Of a stretch of 64,000 bases of DNA, positions 26,276 through 34,709 are shown in pieces. The position numbers and the translations under genes were made by a program. The notes beneath the pieces are model-generated. The model had not been told where the DNA came from. It saw only the letters and a list, made by a program, of their open reading frames with translations, and searched no databases. Within the stretch, counting starts at the first letter, position 1; each line of letters begins with the position of its first letter. Source of the stretch: Sphingobium lactosutens. GTDB taxonomy: Bacteria; Pseudomonadota; Alphaproteobacteria; Sphingomonadales; Sphingomonadaceae. Location: the NCBI RefSeq assembly GCF_013393185.1, contig NZ_QJQX01000061.1, positions 24,769-88,768 on the forward strand, written 5' to 3'.

Positions 26276-27752
26276 AACATTGCAACGCTACCGCATGGTG
26301 ATCGCAGGCGAATATGTCGACCCTATCGCCGGCGACTGGTTCGAAACCGAAAATCCCTATGGCGGCAAGCCATGGGCGCTAATTCCGCGAGGTGATGCCG
26401 CCGACGCAGACCGGGCGGTTGCGGCCGCCTCCGCGGCGTTTCCCGGGTGGAAGTCCCTGCGACCCTCCGATCGGGGGCGCTTGCTCATGCGCCTTGCCGA
26501 TCTTATCGAGCGCGATGCCATGCACCTCGCCGAGGTGGAGGTTCGCGACAATGGCAAGTTGCTCGCCGAGATGTCGCTCCAGACGCGCTACATGGCTGAA
26601 TGGTATCGCTATTATGGAGGTCTGGCCGACAAGATAGAGGGTTCGGTGCTACCTTCCGACAAGGAAGGCGTTTTCACGTTTCTCCGTTACGAACCGATTG
26701 GCGTTGTGGCGATGATTACGCCATGGAACTCTCCGCTTTTCCTTCTTGCCTGGAAGCTTGCGCCCGCCTTGGCTGCGGGAAACACCGTCGTCATCAAGCC
26801 CTCCGAGTTCACATCGGCCTCGACCATCGAGTTGATGTCTCTCATCGCCGAAGCAGGCATTCCGGCCGGTGTGGTCAATGTGGTCACCGGTTTTGGCGCC
26901 GACGTGGGCGCCGCATTGGTCGGACATCCGGCGGTTGCAAAGATCGCCTTCACCGGCAGCGATGGCGCGGGGCAGACGATCAACGAGAAGGCGGCACGCG
27001 ATTTCAAGCACGTCACGCTGGAGCTCGGTGGAAAGTCTCCGAACATCGTGTTCGAGGATGCCGATCTGGATGTGGCGGAGGCGGGTGTCTTGTCAGGCAT
27101 CTTCGCCGCAGCGGGTCAAACCTGCATTGCCGGCTCGCGGCTTCTCGTTCACCGATCGATCCACGATGCCTTGGTCGAGCGGTTGATCGTTTCGGTGCGG
27201 CAGATCAAGCAAGGCGATCCGATGGACGCCGAAACTCAGATGGGTCCGATTGCCACGGGGCCGCAGCACGCGAAAATTCTTGCATGCATCGAAGCCGCGC
27301 GCAGCGAGGGCGCGATATGCGTTGCCGGCGGGTCAACCATCCCTGACGATGGCGTGCGCGGAAATCTTTTTGTCGAACCGACCATATTCACCGGCGTGCA
27401 CAACCGAATGGGGATCGCGCAGAATGAGGTGTTCGGTCCCGTGCTCGCGGTCATCCCCTTCGATGACGAGGACGAGGCCGTCGCGATAGCGAACGATAGC
27501 CGCTTTGGTCTGGCAGCCGGAGTTTGGACCAGGGATATGGGCCGCGCGCTGCGCATGTCGGAGAAGCTCGAGGCCGGCACCGTCTGGATCAACACATATC
27601 GGGCCGTCAGTTTCCTCGCGCCTTTCGGGGGCTTGAAGCGAAGCGGATTGGGACGCGAAAGCGGCATTGAGGGGATCAAGGCCTATCTCAAGTCCAAGAC
27701 CGTCTGGATCGCGACCGACGTGAAGCCAGCCAACCCCTTTGTCCTGCGGTGA
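26268..27752 (+). CDS. NAD(P)-dependent aldehyde dehydrogenase
   Basis: 494 residues. Start chosen at 26268 because AAAGGA lies about nine bases upstream; the ATG at 26262 is too close to it. ALDH superfamily: TPWNSPLFLL, KPSEFTSAS, FTGSDGAGQ, general base E252 in LELGGKSPN and nucleophile C286 in GQTCIAGSR. It overlaps the CoA-transferase gene by eight bases. It probably oxidises the aldehyde from the TPP decarboxylase (a methylated succinic semialdehyde would give methylsuccinate); inference from context. Confidence 0.87.
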   Translation: MAETLQRYRMVIAGEYVDPIAGDWFETENPYGGKPWALIPRGDAADADRAVAAASAAFPGWKSLRPSDRGRLLMRLADLIERDAMHLAEVEVRDNGKLLAEMSLQTRYMAEWYRYYGGLADKIEGSVLPSDKEGVFTFLRYEPIGVVAMITPWNSPLFLLAWKLAPALAAGNTVVIKPSEFTSASTIELMSLIAEAGIPAGVVNVVTGFGADVGAALVGHPAVAKIAFTGSDGAGQTINEKAARDFKHVTLELGGKSPNIVFEDADLDVAEAGVLSGIFAAAGQTCIAGSRLLVHRSIHDALVERLIVSVRQIKQGDPMDAETQMGPIATGPQHAKILACIEAARSEGAICVAGGSTIPDDGVRGNLFVEPTIFTGVHNRMGIAQNEVFGPVLAVIPFDDEDEAVAIANDSRFGLAAGVWTRDMGRALRMSEKLEAGTVWINTYRAVSFLAPFGGLKRSGLGRESGIEGIKAYLKSKTVWIATDVKPANPFVLR

Positions 27753-28915
27753 TGCAAATGATCGAAGATCGAAATCGCTTCAGCGACATTCGCGAAGAAG
27801 TCGCGAAACTCTGTGGCGGGTTTCCGGGCGAATATTGGCGCGCTCTCGATCGTGCGCAGGCCTATCCTTCGGAGTTTGTCGAAACCGTTACGCGTGCCGG
27901 CTATCTGGGGGCGCTCATTCCAGAAGAATATGGCGGTGCCGGATTGCCGTTGGCCGCGGCAGCGGCAATTTTGGAGGAGATCCAGCAAGCCGGCTGCAAC
28001 GGTGCTGCTTGCCACGCACAGATGTACGTGATGGGGACGGTGCTCCGGCATGGCTCGGAGGCTCAAAAGCAACGCTATCTGCCGAAGATTGCCTCCGGAG
28101 AGCTACGGCTTCAGGCCTTTGGTGTTACCGAACCGACGAGCGGCACGGACACCGCCGCCCTGAAGACCTTCGCGCATCGGGACGGAGACAGCTATATCAT
28201 CAGCGGTCAGAAGATCTGGACCTCGCGCGCGGCGCATTCGGACCTGATGATCTTGTTGGCGCGCACGACGCCGATAGCGGATGTCGCCCGCCGCCACGAT
28301 GGCCTCTCGTTGTTCATCGTCGATATGCGCGAGGCCGGCGACCGGCTCACAGTGCGGCCTATACGAACCATGATGAATCATTCGACGACGGAAATCTTCA
28401 TGGATGAAGTGCGCGTGCCGGCGGAAAACCTCATCGGCGACGAGGGGAAGGGCTTTCGCTACGTTCTTTCAGGAATGAATGCCGAGCGAATCCTGATCGG
28501 TGCCGAATGTATCGGCGATGCCAAATGGTTTATCGACCGGGCTTCAGCCTATAGCCGGGAACGCGTCGTTTTCGACCGGCCGATTGGCCGCAACCAGGGC
28601 ATCCAGTTTCCGATCGCAAAGGCTTATGCGCAGATGCGCGCCGCGGAATTGATGGTTCGCGAAGCGGCCGATCTGTACGATCAGGCCCAGCCTTGCGGCG
28701 CGGAGGCGAATATGGCGAAGATGCTGGCGGCGGATGCGTCCTGGGCTGCCGGCGAGGCTTGCCTGCAGACCCATGGCGGCTTCGGCTTCGCTGAGGAATA
28801 TGACGTCGAGCGCAAATTCCGTGAAACCCGCCTCTACCAGGTCGCGCCGATCTCGACGAATATGATCCTCTCCTATCTCGCCGAACATGTGCTCGATCTT
28901 CCCCGGAGCTATTGA
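27752..28915 (+). CDS. Acyl-CoA dehydrogenase (second, standard length)
   Basis: 387 residues, start at ATG 27752 in a TGATG overlap with the aldehyde dehydrogenase gene; GTG 27749 is also possible. GYLGALIPEEYGGAGL, FGVTEPTSGTDT flavin-binding segment, KIWTSRAAHSDL, catalytic-base region QTHGGFGFAEEYDVER. Unlike Mcd it has no N-terminal extension. The substrate is unknown; it might handle the companion acyl-CoA from ring cleavage or a side-chain intermediate. Confidence 0.86.
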   Translation: MQMIEDRNRFSDIREEVAKLCGGFPGEYWRALDRAQAYPSEFVETVTRAGYLGALIPEEYGGAGLPLAAAAAILEEIQQAGCNGAACHAQMYVMGTVLRHGSEAQKQRYLPKIASGELRLQAFGVTEPTSGTDTAALKTFAHRDGDSYIISGQKIWTSRAAHSDLMILLARTTPIADVARRHDGLSLFIVDMREAGDRLTVRPIRTMMNHSTTEIFMDEVRVPAENLIGDEGKGFRYVLSGMNAERILIGAECIGDAKWFIDRASAYSRERVVFDRPIGRNQGIQFPIAKAYAQMRAAELMVREAADLYDQAQPCGAEANMAKMLAADASWAAGEACLQTHGGFGFAEEYDVERKFRETRLYQVAPISTNMILSYLAEHVLDLPRSY

Positions 28916-29746
28916 GTGATAGAGACGCCGGACCATGCGCATCTCGCCGGTTGGATCGGTCGGGAGGAGACACGGACGGATCTGCTGTCGCCCACCGTGG
29001 CGCGCGGCCTGGCCGCCATCCTGCAGGAGAGGCCCGTCCGCGCCGTGCCCTTGACGGTCCATTGGTGCCTTGCGCCTGCCATTGTCGGACTCGACCAGAC
29101 AGGAGAGGACGGGCATCCGCGCCGAGGTGGTTTCCTGCCTCCGGTGCCGCTGCCAAGGCGGATGTGGGCCGGCGGCGAGGTGACCTTCGATGGTGACATA
29201 GCAATCGGAGACGCAATCGAACGTCGCTCCAGGGTTCGGGACGTGGCGTTTAAGCAAGGCCGTTCCGGACCGATATGCCTCGTCACCGTCGATCATGAGA
29301 TTTGGCGCGAGGGCCGATGTCTGGTGCGAGAACGCCAAGATATCGTTTATCTTGAGCAGGCTGCTCCTTCGGGAGGTCAGCCGTCACCGGCGGCGTCCGT
29401 TCCCGAAACCCGGCGCGACATCGTCGCGACCCCGGAGTTGCTGTTTCGCTATTCAGCCCTCACGGCAAACAGCCACAGGATCCACTATGATCGCACCTAC
29501 GCGCAGGAGCGCGAAGGCTATCGAGGTTTGGTCGTGCATGGCCCACTGCAAGCTGGGTTGCTTGCCAATTTCGTCGAAGAAGCATTGAACGTCCGGATAA
29601 CGGGATTCTCCTATCGCGCTATTTCACCGTTGATCGATGGTACCTCGTTCGCCGTGTGCCTCTCGAGGCCCGACGACCGCCGCGTCGACTGCTGGACGAT
29701 GGCGGCGGATGGTCGCACCTGCATGAAAGCGCACGCAAGATGGTGA
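28916..29746 (+). CDS. meh: 3-Methylfumaryl-CoA (mesaconyl-C4-CoA) hydratase, MaoC/FAS1-like hotdog protein
   Basis: 276 residues from a GTG directly after the preceding stop, with GGAG upstream. Double-hotdog hydratase: WIGREETRTDLLSP at the start, PLTVHWCLAP, GHPRRGGFLPPVPLPRRMW with GG following, ERQDIVYLE, then second half RYSALTANSHRIHYDRTYA and LVVHGPLQAGLL with the active-site histidines. The pattern is that of Meh, which hydrates mesaconyl-C4-CoA to (S)-citramalyl-CoA, rather than of simple MaoC crotonases. Adjacent to the CitE lyase gene, which starts within its last codons. Confidence 0.8.
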   Translation: MIETPDHAHLAGWIGREETRTDLLSPTVARGLAAILQERPVRAVPLTVHWCLAPAIVGLDQTGEDGHPRRGGFLPPVPLPRRMWAGGEVTFDGDIAIGDAIERRSRVRDVAFKQGRSGPICLVTVDHEIWREGRCLVRERQDIVYLEQAAPSGGQPSPAASVPETRRDIVATPELLFRYSALTANSHRIHYDRTYAQEREGYRGLVVHGPLQAGLLANFVEEALNVRITGFSYRAISPLIDGTSFAVCLSRPDDRRVDCWTMAADGRTCMKAHARW

Positions 29747-30585
29747 GCGACGATATCGCGTGTGCGACGACCTTTCTGTTCGTTCCGGGGGATCGGCCGC
29801 AGCTGGTTGGTAAGGCGCTCACATCGGACGCGGCGTTCCTGATCGTGGATCTTGAAGATGCCGTGGACTCGACACGGAAACACCATGCTCGCGAGGCGAT
29901 CGCCCAGCTCTCTCCGGATCCGCGGATCGGAATTCGGATCAATCCATGGGGCACTCCCGATTGGGAAAAGGATATCGCACTCCTCCAACATTGCTCCCCC
30001 TCCTTCCTCGTGCCGACGAAATGCGAATCTGCTGATGAGCTCCATGAGCTGCATGGGCGGATCGGTCGGAAGATGAATCTGCTACCACTCATCGAGACGG
30101 CGAGGGCGGTCGACCGGCTGACCGATATCGGTCAGGTAGAGGGCGTCGTGCGGCTATGCTTCGGCTCGATAGACATGGCGCTGGATCTCGATTGCGACGA
30201 TGATTGGGAGCCCCTTGGGTGGATACGTTCCCAGCTGGTCTGGGCCAGCCGGGTCAGCGGACTCGCCGGGCCGGTGGACGGCGTGACAGTGGAGCTGAAC
30301 GACGATGAAAAGCTCACCGCGGCGGCCTCGGCGGCGCGGCGTTGGGGATTTCGAGGCAAGCTTCTGATCCACCCGCGGCAGGTATCGATCGCCGCCGCTG
30401 CATTTCAGCCCTCCCGCAAAGAGCTGGATTGGGCTCGATCGATCGTTGCAGACGTGTCTGGCGATGGTGCGCGGGCTATCGGAGGGCAGATGATTGATCG
30501 GCCGGTGATCGCGCGTGCGCGTCGGCTTCTTCGGGAACAGGAAAGAAATCGCGTTAGCCCATCAAACCAAGCTGGCGCGCCTTGA
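29740..30585 (+). CDS. CitE/HpcH-family lyase, probable citramalyl-CoA lyase
   Basis: 281 residues from the ATG at 29740, overlapping meh by seven bases. TIM-barrel lyase: FLFVPGDRPQLVGKAL, IVDLEDAVD, RINPWGTPDWEKD, metal-ligand Glu in LPLIETARAV and Asp in FGSIDMALDL, KLLIHPRQVS. Family members cleave malyl-, methylmalyl- or citramalyl-CoA. After Meh the expected product is citramalyl-CoA, giving acetyl-CoA and pyruvate. Last gene of the operon; its tail overlaps the opposing LuxR gene by 32 bases. Confidence 0.85.
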   Translation: MVSDDIACATTFLFVPGDRPQLVGKALTSDAAFLIVDLEDAVDSTRKHHAREAIAQLSPDPRIGIRINPWGTPDWEKDIALLQHCSPSFLVPTKCESADELHELHGRIGRKMNLLPLIETARAVDRLTDIGQVEGVVRLCFGSIDMALDLDCDDDWEPLGWIRSQLVWASRVSGLAGPVDGVTVELNDDEKLTAAASAARRWGFRGKLLIHPRQVSIAAAAFQPSRKELDWARSIVADVSGDGARAIGGQMIDRPVIARARRLLREQERNRVSPSNQAGAP

Positions 30586-33382
30586 ACACCGCCTCAGAGC
30601 GCCGATTGACCCCCAACTTCATATAGATCTGCTGCAGGTACCATTTGACGGTACCCAAGGTCAGTCCGAGCTCTTGGGAAAGCTGATTGTTTGTCACACC
30701 CGTCGCCAGCATCAGCAAAATTTCCGCCTCACGGTTGTTGAGCGCTCCCAGCGGCCCATCGAGATCGGTGCGGCTGGTCACAGGCTTTGCGGGTGGCTTT
30801 CCACCTTTGAGCATCGCAACGATCTGCTGATGAAATATCCCGACAGTGTCATCGGCGCCCGTGTTTGTTATCTGCATCTCGGTGATGAACCGCTGTACTG
30901 CCGAATTTGCATCCGCAAATACGCGCGTAAACCCACCCGGTTGGGCGATCGTCAGTGCGCTGCGCAGGGTGCGATGGGCCGTCTTCGTTTCACCCTTGAG
31001 AAGCTGTACATGCGCGAGAAGCATTGAGAAATTAAGCGCGAATCGGGAACATCGGCGATCTTCGAAGAAACGCAGCCACCGTCGGAGCAAATGTTCGGCT
31101 GAACCAAGCTCATTGTCGATGATTGCAATCTGCGCCGCCGCATAGGCGTTGGCGACCGCGCGCGAGGTACTGCCGGCCGCAGGTTGCCAGCGATCGAGAG
31201 GGCCGACTAGATTGTGGACGATGGCCGCCTGGCGCGCCTCGGCAAAATCACCAGCTATGATTAGCAGACGAATGCGTTCCGCAAGAAGAATTGCATGAAG
31301 TCGCTCAAATTCGCGCGACAGAGCGATTTCGTCGCCTTCGTCGAGCACGCTCAGCGCCGCCGCCGTCGAGATGCCAGTCGCAATGCGGGCTTTGGTATAA
31401 TAGCCCGCGACCAGTTGATCAACCATGCCGGTTCGCCCGGCGAGCGGGAGATAGTCGGTGATCAAATCGTCAGCGTCTTGAAGTTGGTCACGCTCATAGA
31501 GAAGGTCGGCGAGGTGAAGCGCCGGCATCGCCGCAATCGGGCTGAGTTTGCCGCTCACGTCTTGGGCGGTCGCCAGCGCTTCGCGAAAGATTCCGTGTGC
31601 GCGATCCAGATCCCCGGCCATGACGTGTGTTTCGCCGACAATGCAGTCATGCCACACGCAGCCCCACCGTCGATCATGTTCGACAAACAACTGCCGGGCG
31701 GAAGCGGCAGAGGTGACGGCCTTGGGATTGAGTTGCTCCCGCTCGGTATATATCAGCGTCGTCTGTACAACGGCTTGTTCGAACGGCGTGCAATTGCCAG
31801 GCATCTCAAGCCATTGGCGGCCGAGTGCATGAGCCCGCCCGGCATCATCCACCAAGCTCGAAAGATTCATTTCCCGATGGATGAGCTTGCGTTGGAGCAT
31901 CTCGATGTCGAGACCGCGCGCGCGCCACCGATCTACGGTGCTTCCGTCCATGAGCGCCGCGCGCAATTCGCGAAGGACTCGCCGTGCGTCTCCGAACTGC
32001 CATGCCAAAGTAGACGCGTAGACTCGCGCGAGCTGTAGATTGGGGTAGTCGAACGCTATTTCCGGGGGGAGGGAGGTCGAGTAGCGCAGGAGCGTGGCGC
32101 CCTGACCTGTCTCTAGAAGAGCCAAAGCCACATCGTTGAGAAGCTCGACCGCGAGTTCAAGATCTTCGGACGCGAAAGCGTGCTGAAGCGCCTGTAAGGT
32201 CATGCCTTTCCCGGAAAACCAGGTGGCCGCGCGCCGATGCAGTTCATCCCGGTCAATAGCTGATCGGGCTAGCAGTTGCTGAAGGAGATCGGCAAAAAGC
32301 TGATGATAGCGAAACCAGTCAGGCTCCTCGAGCGCCTGCAGAAATAACTGTTGCGCCTCAAGCGCCGAAAGAATCTCTTCCGAATCGGTTCTGCCGGTCA
32401 CCGCGTCGCACAAATCAGGATGCAGGTTCGACAGAATCGACGTTTGTAGCGCAAAGTCCATGAGATGTCCGGGAAGGCGATTAAGGACCTCATCCCGGAA
32501 AAAACTGTGAATGCTGCGGCTCTTACACTTCAGCAAAGTGTCGAGAATTGCCGGGTCGCGCCCTCCGGACATCGAGGTCGCGGCCAATTTCAATCCAGCC
32601 GCCCATCCTTCGGTCCGCTCCAGCAGCCCACGTACGACATCGTCGTCGGCAGTATTCCCGAGGTGGCGCTTGAATAGCTCGCGCGACTCTTCGAGATCGA
32701 ACCGGAGATCATGGATGTCGATCTCGAGAACTTCGCCGCGGACGCGTGCTTTGCCAAGCTTGACGGCAGGGCGTGTCCGCGAGCAGATCGCGACATGGAG
32801 GTTGGAGCTTCCATGTTGAATGATAGTATCCAGGAAGGCGTGGATCTTTGGATCGGTCACGAAGTAGAAGTCATCCATGATGATGAGTATGTCCGATTGC
32901 ACGCCGGTCAGAATATTCAGGAAGGAGATTGCTACGGACTCGAAATCGAAGTCCGCATGCGAGTCGGAAAAGCCGGCTAGGCGATCGTTGAGGTTGGCCG
33001 CACTCGCCCTCACTGACTCGATGAGATGTCTCAGAAACTCCGCCGGATCGTTGTCGGTTTCATCCAGGGTGAGCCACGTCATGATAGATTGATCGGTGGG
33101 TTGGGTGCCCGCCCAGGCACTTAGCGCGGTCGTCTTGCCATAGCCTGCGGGAGCCACGATCAGACTGAGATGCGCGTCGAAAATCCCCTCCAGCTTGGTG
33201 AGCAGCGATCTTCGGTCGACGAGAAAATCGGCCTTGACCTTTGGCGGCTTGAACTTGGTCGTGAGCGCGGGGCGCGGCGTCTGCAGACGAACTACCGGCT
33301 TCCGGCTCCGGCCAAGCGCCTCGGCAACGCCGGTATGAGGCTTTTGAGAGGCCGGGATAATGGTCATATCCACCGCCATCAT
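30554..33382 (-). CDS. MalT-like LuxR-family ATP-dependent transcriptional regulator
   Basis: 942 residues from the ATG at 33382, which overlaps the stop of the RibB-like gene (ATGA). The frame extends 57 codons further upstream but inside that gene. STAND-type ATPase: Walker A in APAGYGKTTAL at about 78-88, Walker B ILIIMDDFYFV, a long helical TPR-like sensor region, and a C-terminal LuxR helix-turn-helix (LNNREAEILLMLATGVTNNQ). Such regulators activate after binding ATP and an inducer. Its operon carries the AAAGNTAGGTG motif, so it is probably autoregulated and a candidate activator of the whole 14-39 kb set. Confidence 0.88.
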   Translation of the reverse strand: MMAVDMTIIPASQKPHTGVAEALGRSRKPVVRLQTPRPALTTKFKPPKVKADFLVDRRSLLTKLEGIFDAHLSLIVAPAGYGKTTALSAWAGTQPTDQSIMTWLTLDETDNDPAEFLRHLIESVRASAANLNDRLAGFSDSHADFDFESVAISFLNILTGVQSDILIIMDDFYFVTDPKIHAFLDTIIQHGSSNLHVAICSRTRPAVKLGKARVRGEVLEIDIHDLRFDLEESRELFKRHLGNTADDDVVRGLLERTEGWAAGLKLAATSMSGGRDPAILDTLLKCKSRSIHSFFRDEVLNRLPGHLMDFALQTSILSNLHPDLCDAVTGRTDSEEILSALEAQQLFLQALEEPDWFRYHQLFADLLQQLLARSAIDRDELHRRAATWFSGKGMTLQALQHAFASEDLELAVELLNDVALALLETGQGATLLRYSTSLPPEIAFDYPNLQLARVYASTLAWQFGDARRVLRELRAALMDGSTVDRWRARGLDIEMLQRKLIHREMNLSSLVDDAGRAHALGRQWLEMPGNCTPFEQAVVQTTLIYTEREQLNPKAVTSAASARQLFVEHDRRWGCVWHDCIVGETHVMAGDLDRAHGIFREALATAQDVSGKLSPIAAMPALHLADLLYERDQLQDADDLITDYLPLAGRTGMVDQLVAGYYTKARIATGISTAAALSVLDEGDEIALSREFERLHAILLAERIRLLIIAGDFAEARQAAIVHNLVGPLDRWQPAAGSTSRAVANAYAAAQIAIIDNELGSAEHLLRRWLRFFEDRRCSRFALNFSMLLAHVQLLKGETKTAHRTLRSALTIAQPGGFTRVFADANSAVQRFITEMQITNTGADDTVGIFHQQIVAMLKGGKPPAKPVTSRTDLDGPLGALNNREAEILLMLATGVTNNQLSQELGLTLGTVKWYLQQIYMKLGVNRRSEAVFKARQLGLMG

Positions 33383-34026
33383 GCTAATTGCGCGATGTTG
33401 AGACCCTGATCGCTGATGTAAAGGGGACTCGCGATTGGAGATAGATCCCGGCAGATTGTGGGTACTATATGTGCGCCTGAGCGTTCGAAGAGCGGGATCG
33501 ACAGCCGCTCGGCGAGCCTGCCGCAGTGGCTTGCCGTACCGATATCGCCGCAATCATCTAGAATATCGCACCAAGCCAATGCCAGCGTTCCACGGTGCGC
33601 CTGTAGCGATCGTAACGCTGTATCGGCTAAAGGCTCTCCAGGCTCGAACCGGCTCGTCGCGAGGCTCGGCAGGACGTGTCCCGGGGTGACGAGCTCCCCG
33701 GCATGAGAATGTGAAGATCCCATCACGGCGATCGTGATTGCCCTTTCAGCTGCCGAAATGCCTGTTTCGCGGCAGGCCGTCGCCTCGACGGTGGTCAGGA
33801 AGCGACGTCCGGACGGTCTGGAGCCTGCCATTCGAGAAAGGCCGAGTTTCAAGGCGCGCTCTGCGAACACTGCGACGGTAACAACGCCCCGTCCATGGAT
33901 CACCATCCGGTTGACGTCTTGGTCGGTCACGCTGGCAGCGTCCTGGAACAGGATGCCGGAGCCCGAGGTTCCAACCTGCCGGTCGATAAGGATAGCCAAG
34001 GAGGCTCCGTCATTATGCATTTTCAT
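33379..34026 (-). CDS. RibB-like (3,4-dihydroxy-2-butanone 4-phosphate synthase fold) protein, divergent
   Basis: 215 residues. Similarity to RibB lies in VNRMVIHGRGVVTVAV, RALKLGLSRM, TACRETGISAAERAITI, and LVTPGHVLPS. The N-terminal acidic loop of true RibB (DDEDRENEGD), which holds catalytic residues and metal ligands, is replaced by IDRQVGTSGSG. It may therefore have lost synthase activity or changed function. Coupled by ATGA overlaps to the flavin reductase before it and the regulator after it. A role in flavin supply or sensing is guesswork. Confidence 0.68.
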   Translation of the reverse strand: MKMHNDGASLAILIDRQVGTSGSGILFQDAASVTDQDVNRMVIHGRGVVTVAVFAERALKLGLSRMAGSRPSGRRFLTTVEATACRETGISAAERAITIAVMGSSHSHAGELVTPGHVLPSLATSRFEPGEPLADTALRSLQAHRGTLALAWCDILDDCGDIGTASHCGRLAERLSIPLFERSGAHIVPTICRDLSPIASPLYISDQGLNIAQLA

Positions 34027-34532
34027 TTCTGGTCTCCGCCTGAACGGTTATGGGCGCTAGCGAGTAATTGTCCTTCGTGCAGAACCAACGGCGTGCCGCT
34101 CCCATCAGTGGCCTCCACAATCTCACCGATAAAGATTGTATGGGTGCCGACATCGAATTCGGCGCGCCGCACGCAGATGAAGGAACCCAAGGCGTCGGTC
34201 AGGCATGGGACGCCCTGCGGATTTGACCATTCGCCATGCAAAAAGCGCTCGGCAGCGAGCCGTGTCGAACCAAATTGGAGCGCAATATCCATATGATCGG
34301 AGGTCAGTGCCTGGACGCCAAACCTCTCGACTGCCATCAGTGCGCCATAAATCGACGCCGTGCGATTTACGCAAACCGCAAGAGTAGGCGGAGCAAGGGA
34401 GGCCGAAAAAACCGCCGTTGCGGTCATGCCAAAACGACCATCGGGCGTCGCAGCGGTCACGAGCCAAACCGGAGCTGGACCGGTACGCAGCGTTCGCCGC
34501 AACGAAGTGGCTATGTCATCGACATTCGTCAC
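34023..34532 (-). CDS. Flavin reductase domain protein (HpaC-like)
   Basis: 169 residues from a GTG at 34532. Split-barrel FMN/FAD reductase: GPAPVWLVTAATPDGRFGMT, ATAVFSASLAPPTLAVCVNR, and an H-x-I-x-I-GEIVEA stretch near the end. It delivers reduced flavin to a two-component monooxygenase; the luciferase-like enzyme at 14107 is the obvious client. First gene of the reductase-RibB-like-LuxR operon; regulon motif D-left lies 76 bases upstream in the correct orientation. Confidence 0.85.
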   Translation of the reverse strand: MTNVDDIATSLRRTLRTGPAPVWLVTAATPDGRFGMTATAVFSASLAPPTLAVCVNRTASIYGALMAVERFGVQALTSDHMDIALQFGSTRLAAERFLHGEWSNPQGVPCLTDALGSFICVRRAEFDVGTHTIFIGEIVEATDGSGTPLVLHEGQLLASAHNRSGGDQK

Positions 34533-34607
34533 GGGGTGACCGTCTTCCTCTCCTTGGATTCGCCCATTTTGGGTCTGTAAGCAGGCTACGCCATTGTGGT
34601 TGTGGCT

Positions 34608-34651
34608 GCACCTACCTTTTAGCCGGTTACATTTGGCCGAAAGGTAGGTGG
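34608..34651. promoter_or_regulatory. Inverted pair of regulon motifs between divergent operons (site D)
   Basis: CACCTACCTTTTAGCC at 34609-34624 and GGCCGAAAGGTAGGTG at 34635-34650 form an imperfect inverted repeat with a ten-base loop. Each arm contains the core AAAGGTAGGTG. The left arm faces the flavin reductase gene (76 bases), the right arm faces mhpD (59 bases). It could serve as a shared operator; hairpin formation in RNA is a less likely alternative. Confidence 0.65.
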
Positions 34652-34709
34652 CGCGCTTCGGCTTCGCGATCAGGGTTCAGCCCGAAGAAAATTCTGTCGT
34701 GAGTTGGCG

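Noticed and set aside
33383..33553. Upstream extension of the LuxR/MalT-like frame
   Set aside because: Falls inside the RibB-like gene; the ATGA overlap at 33382 is the natural start.
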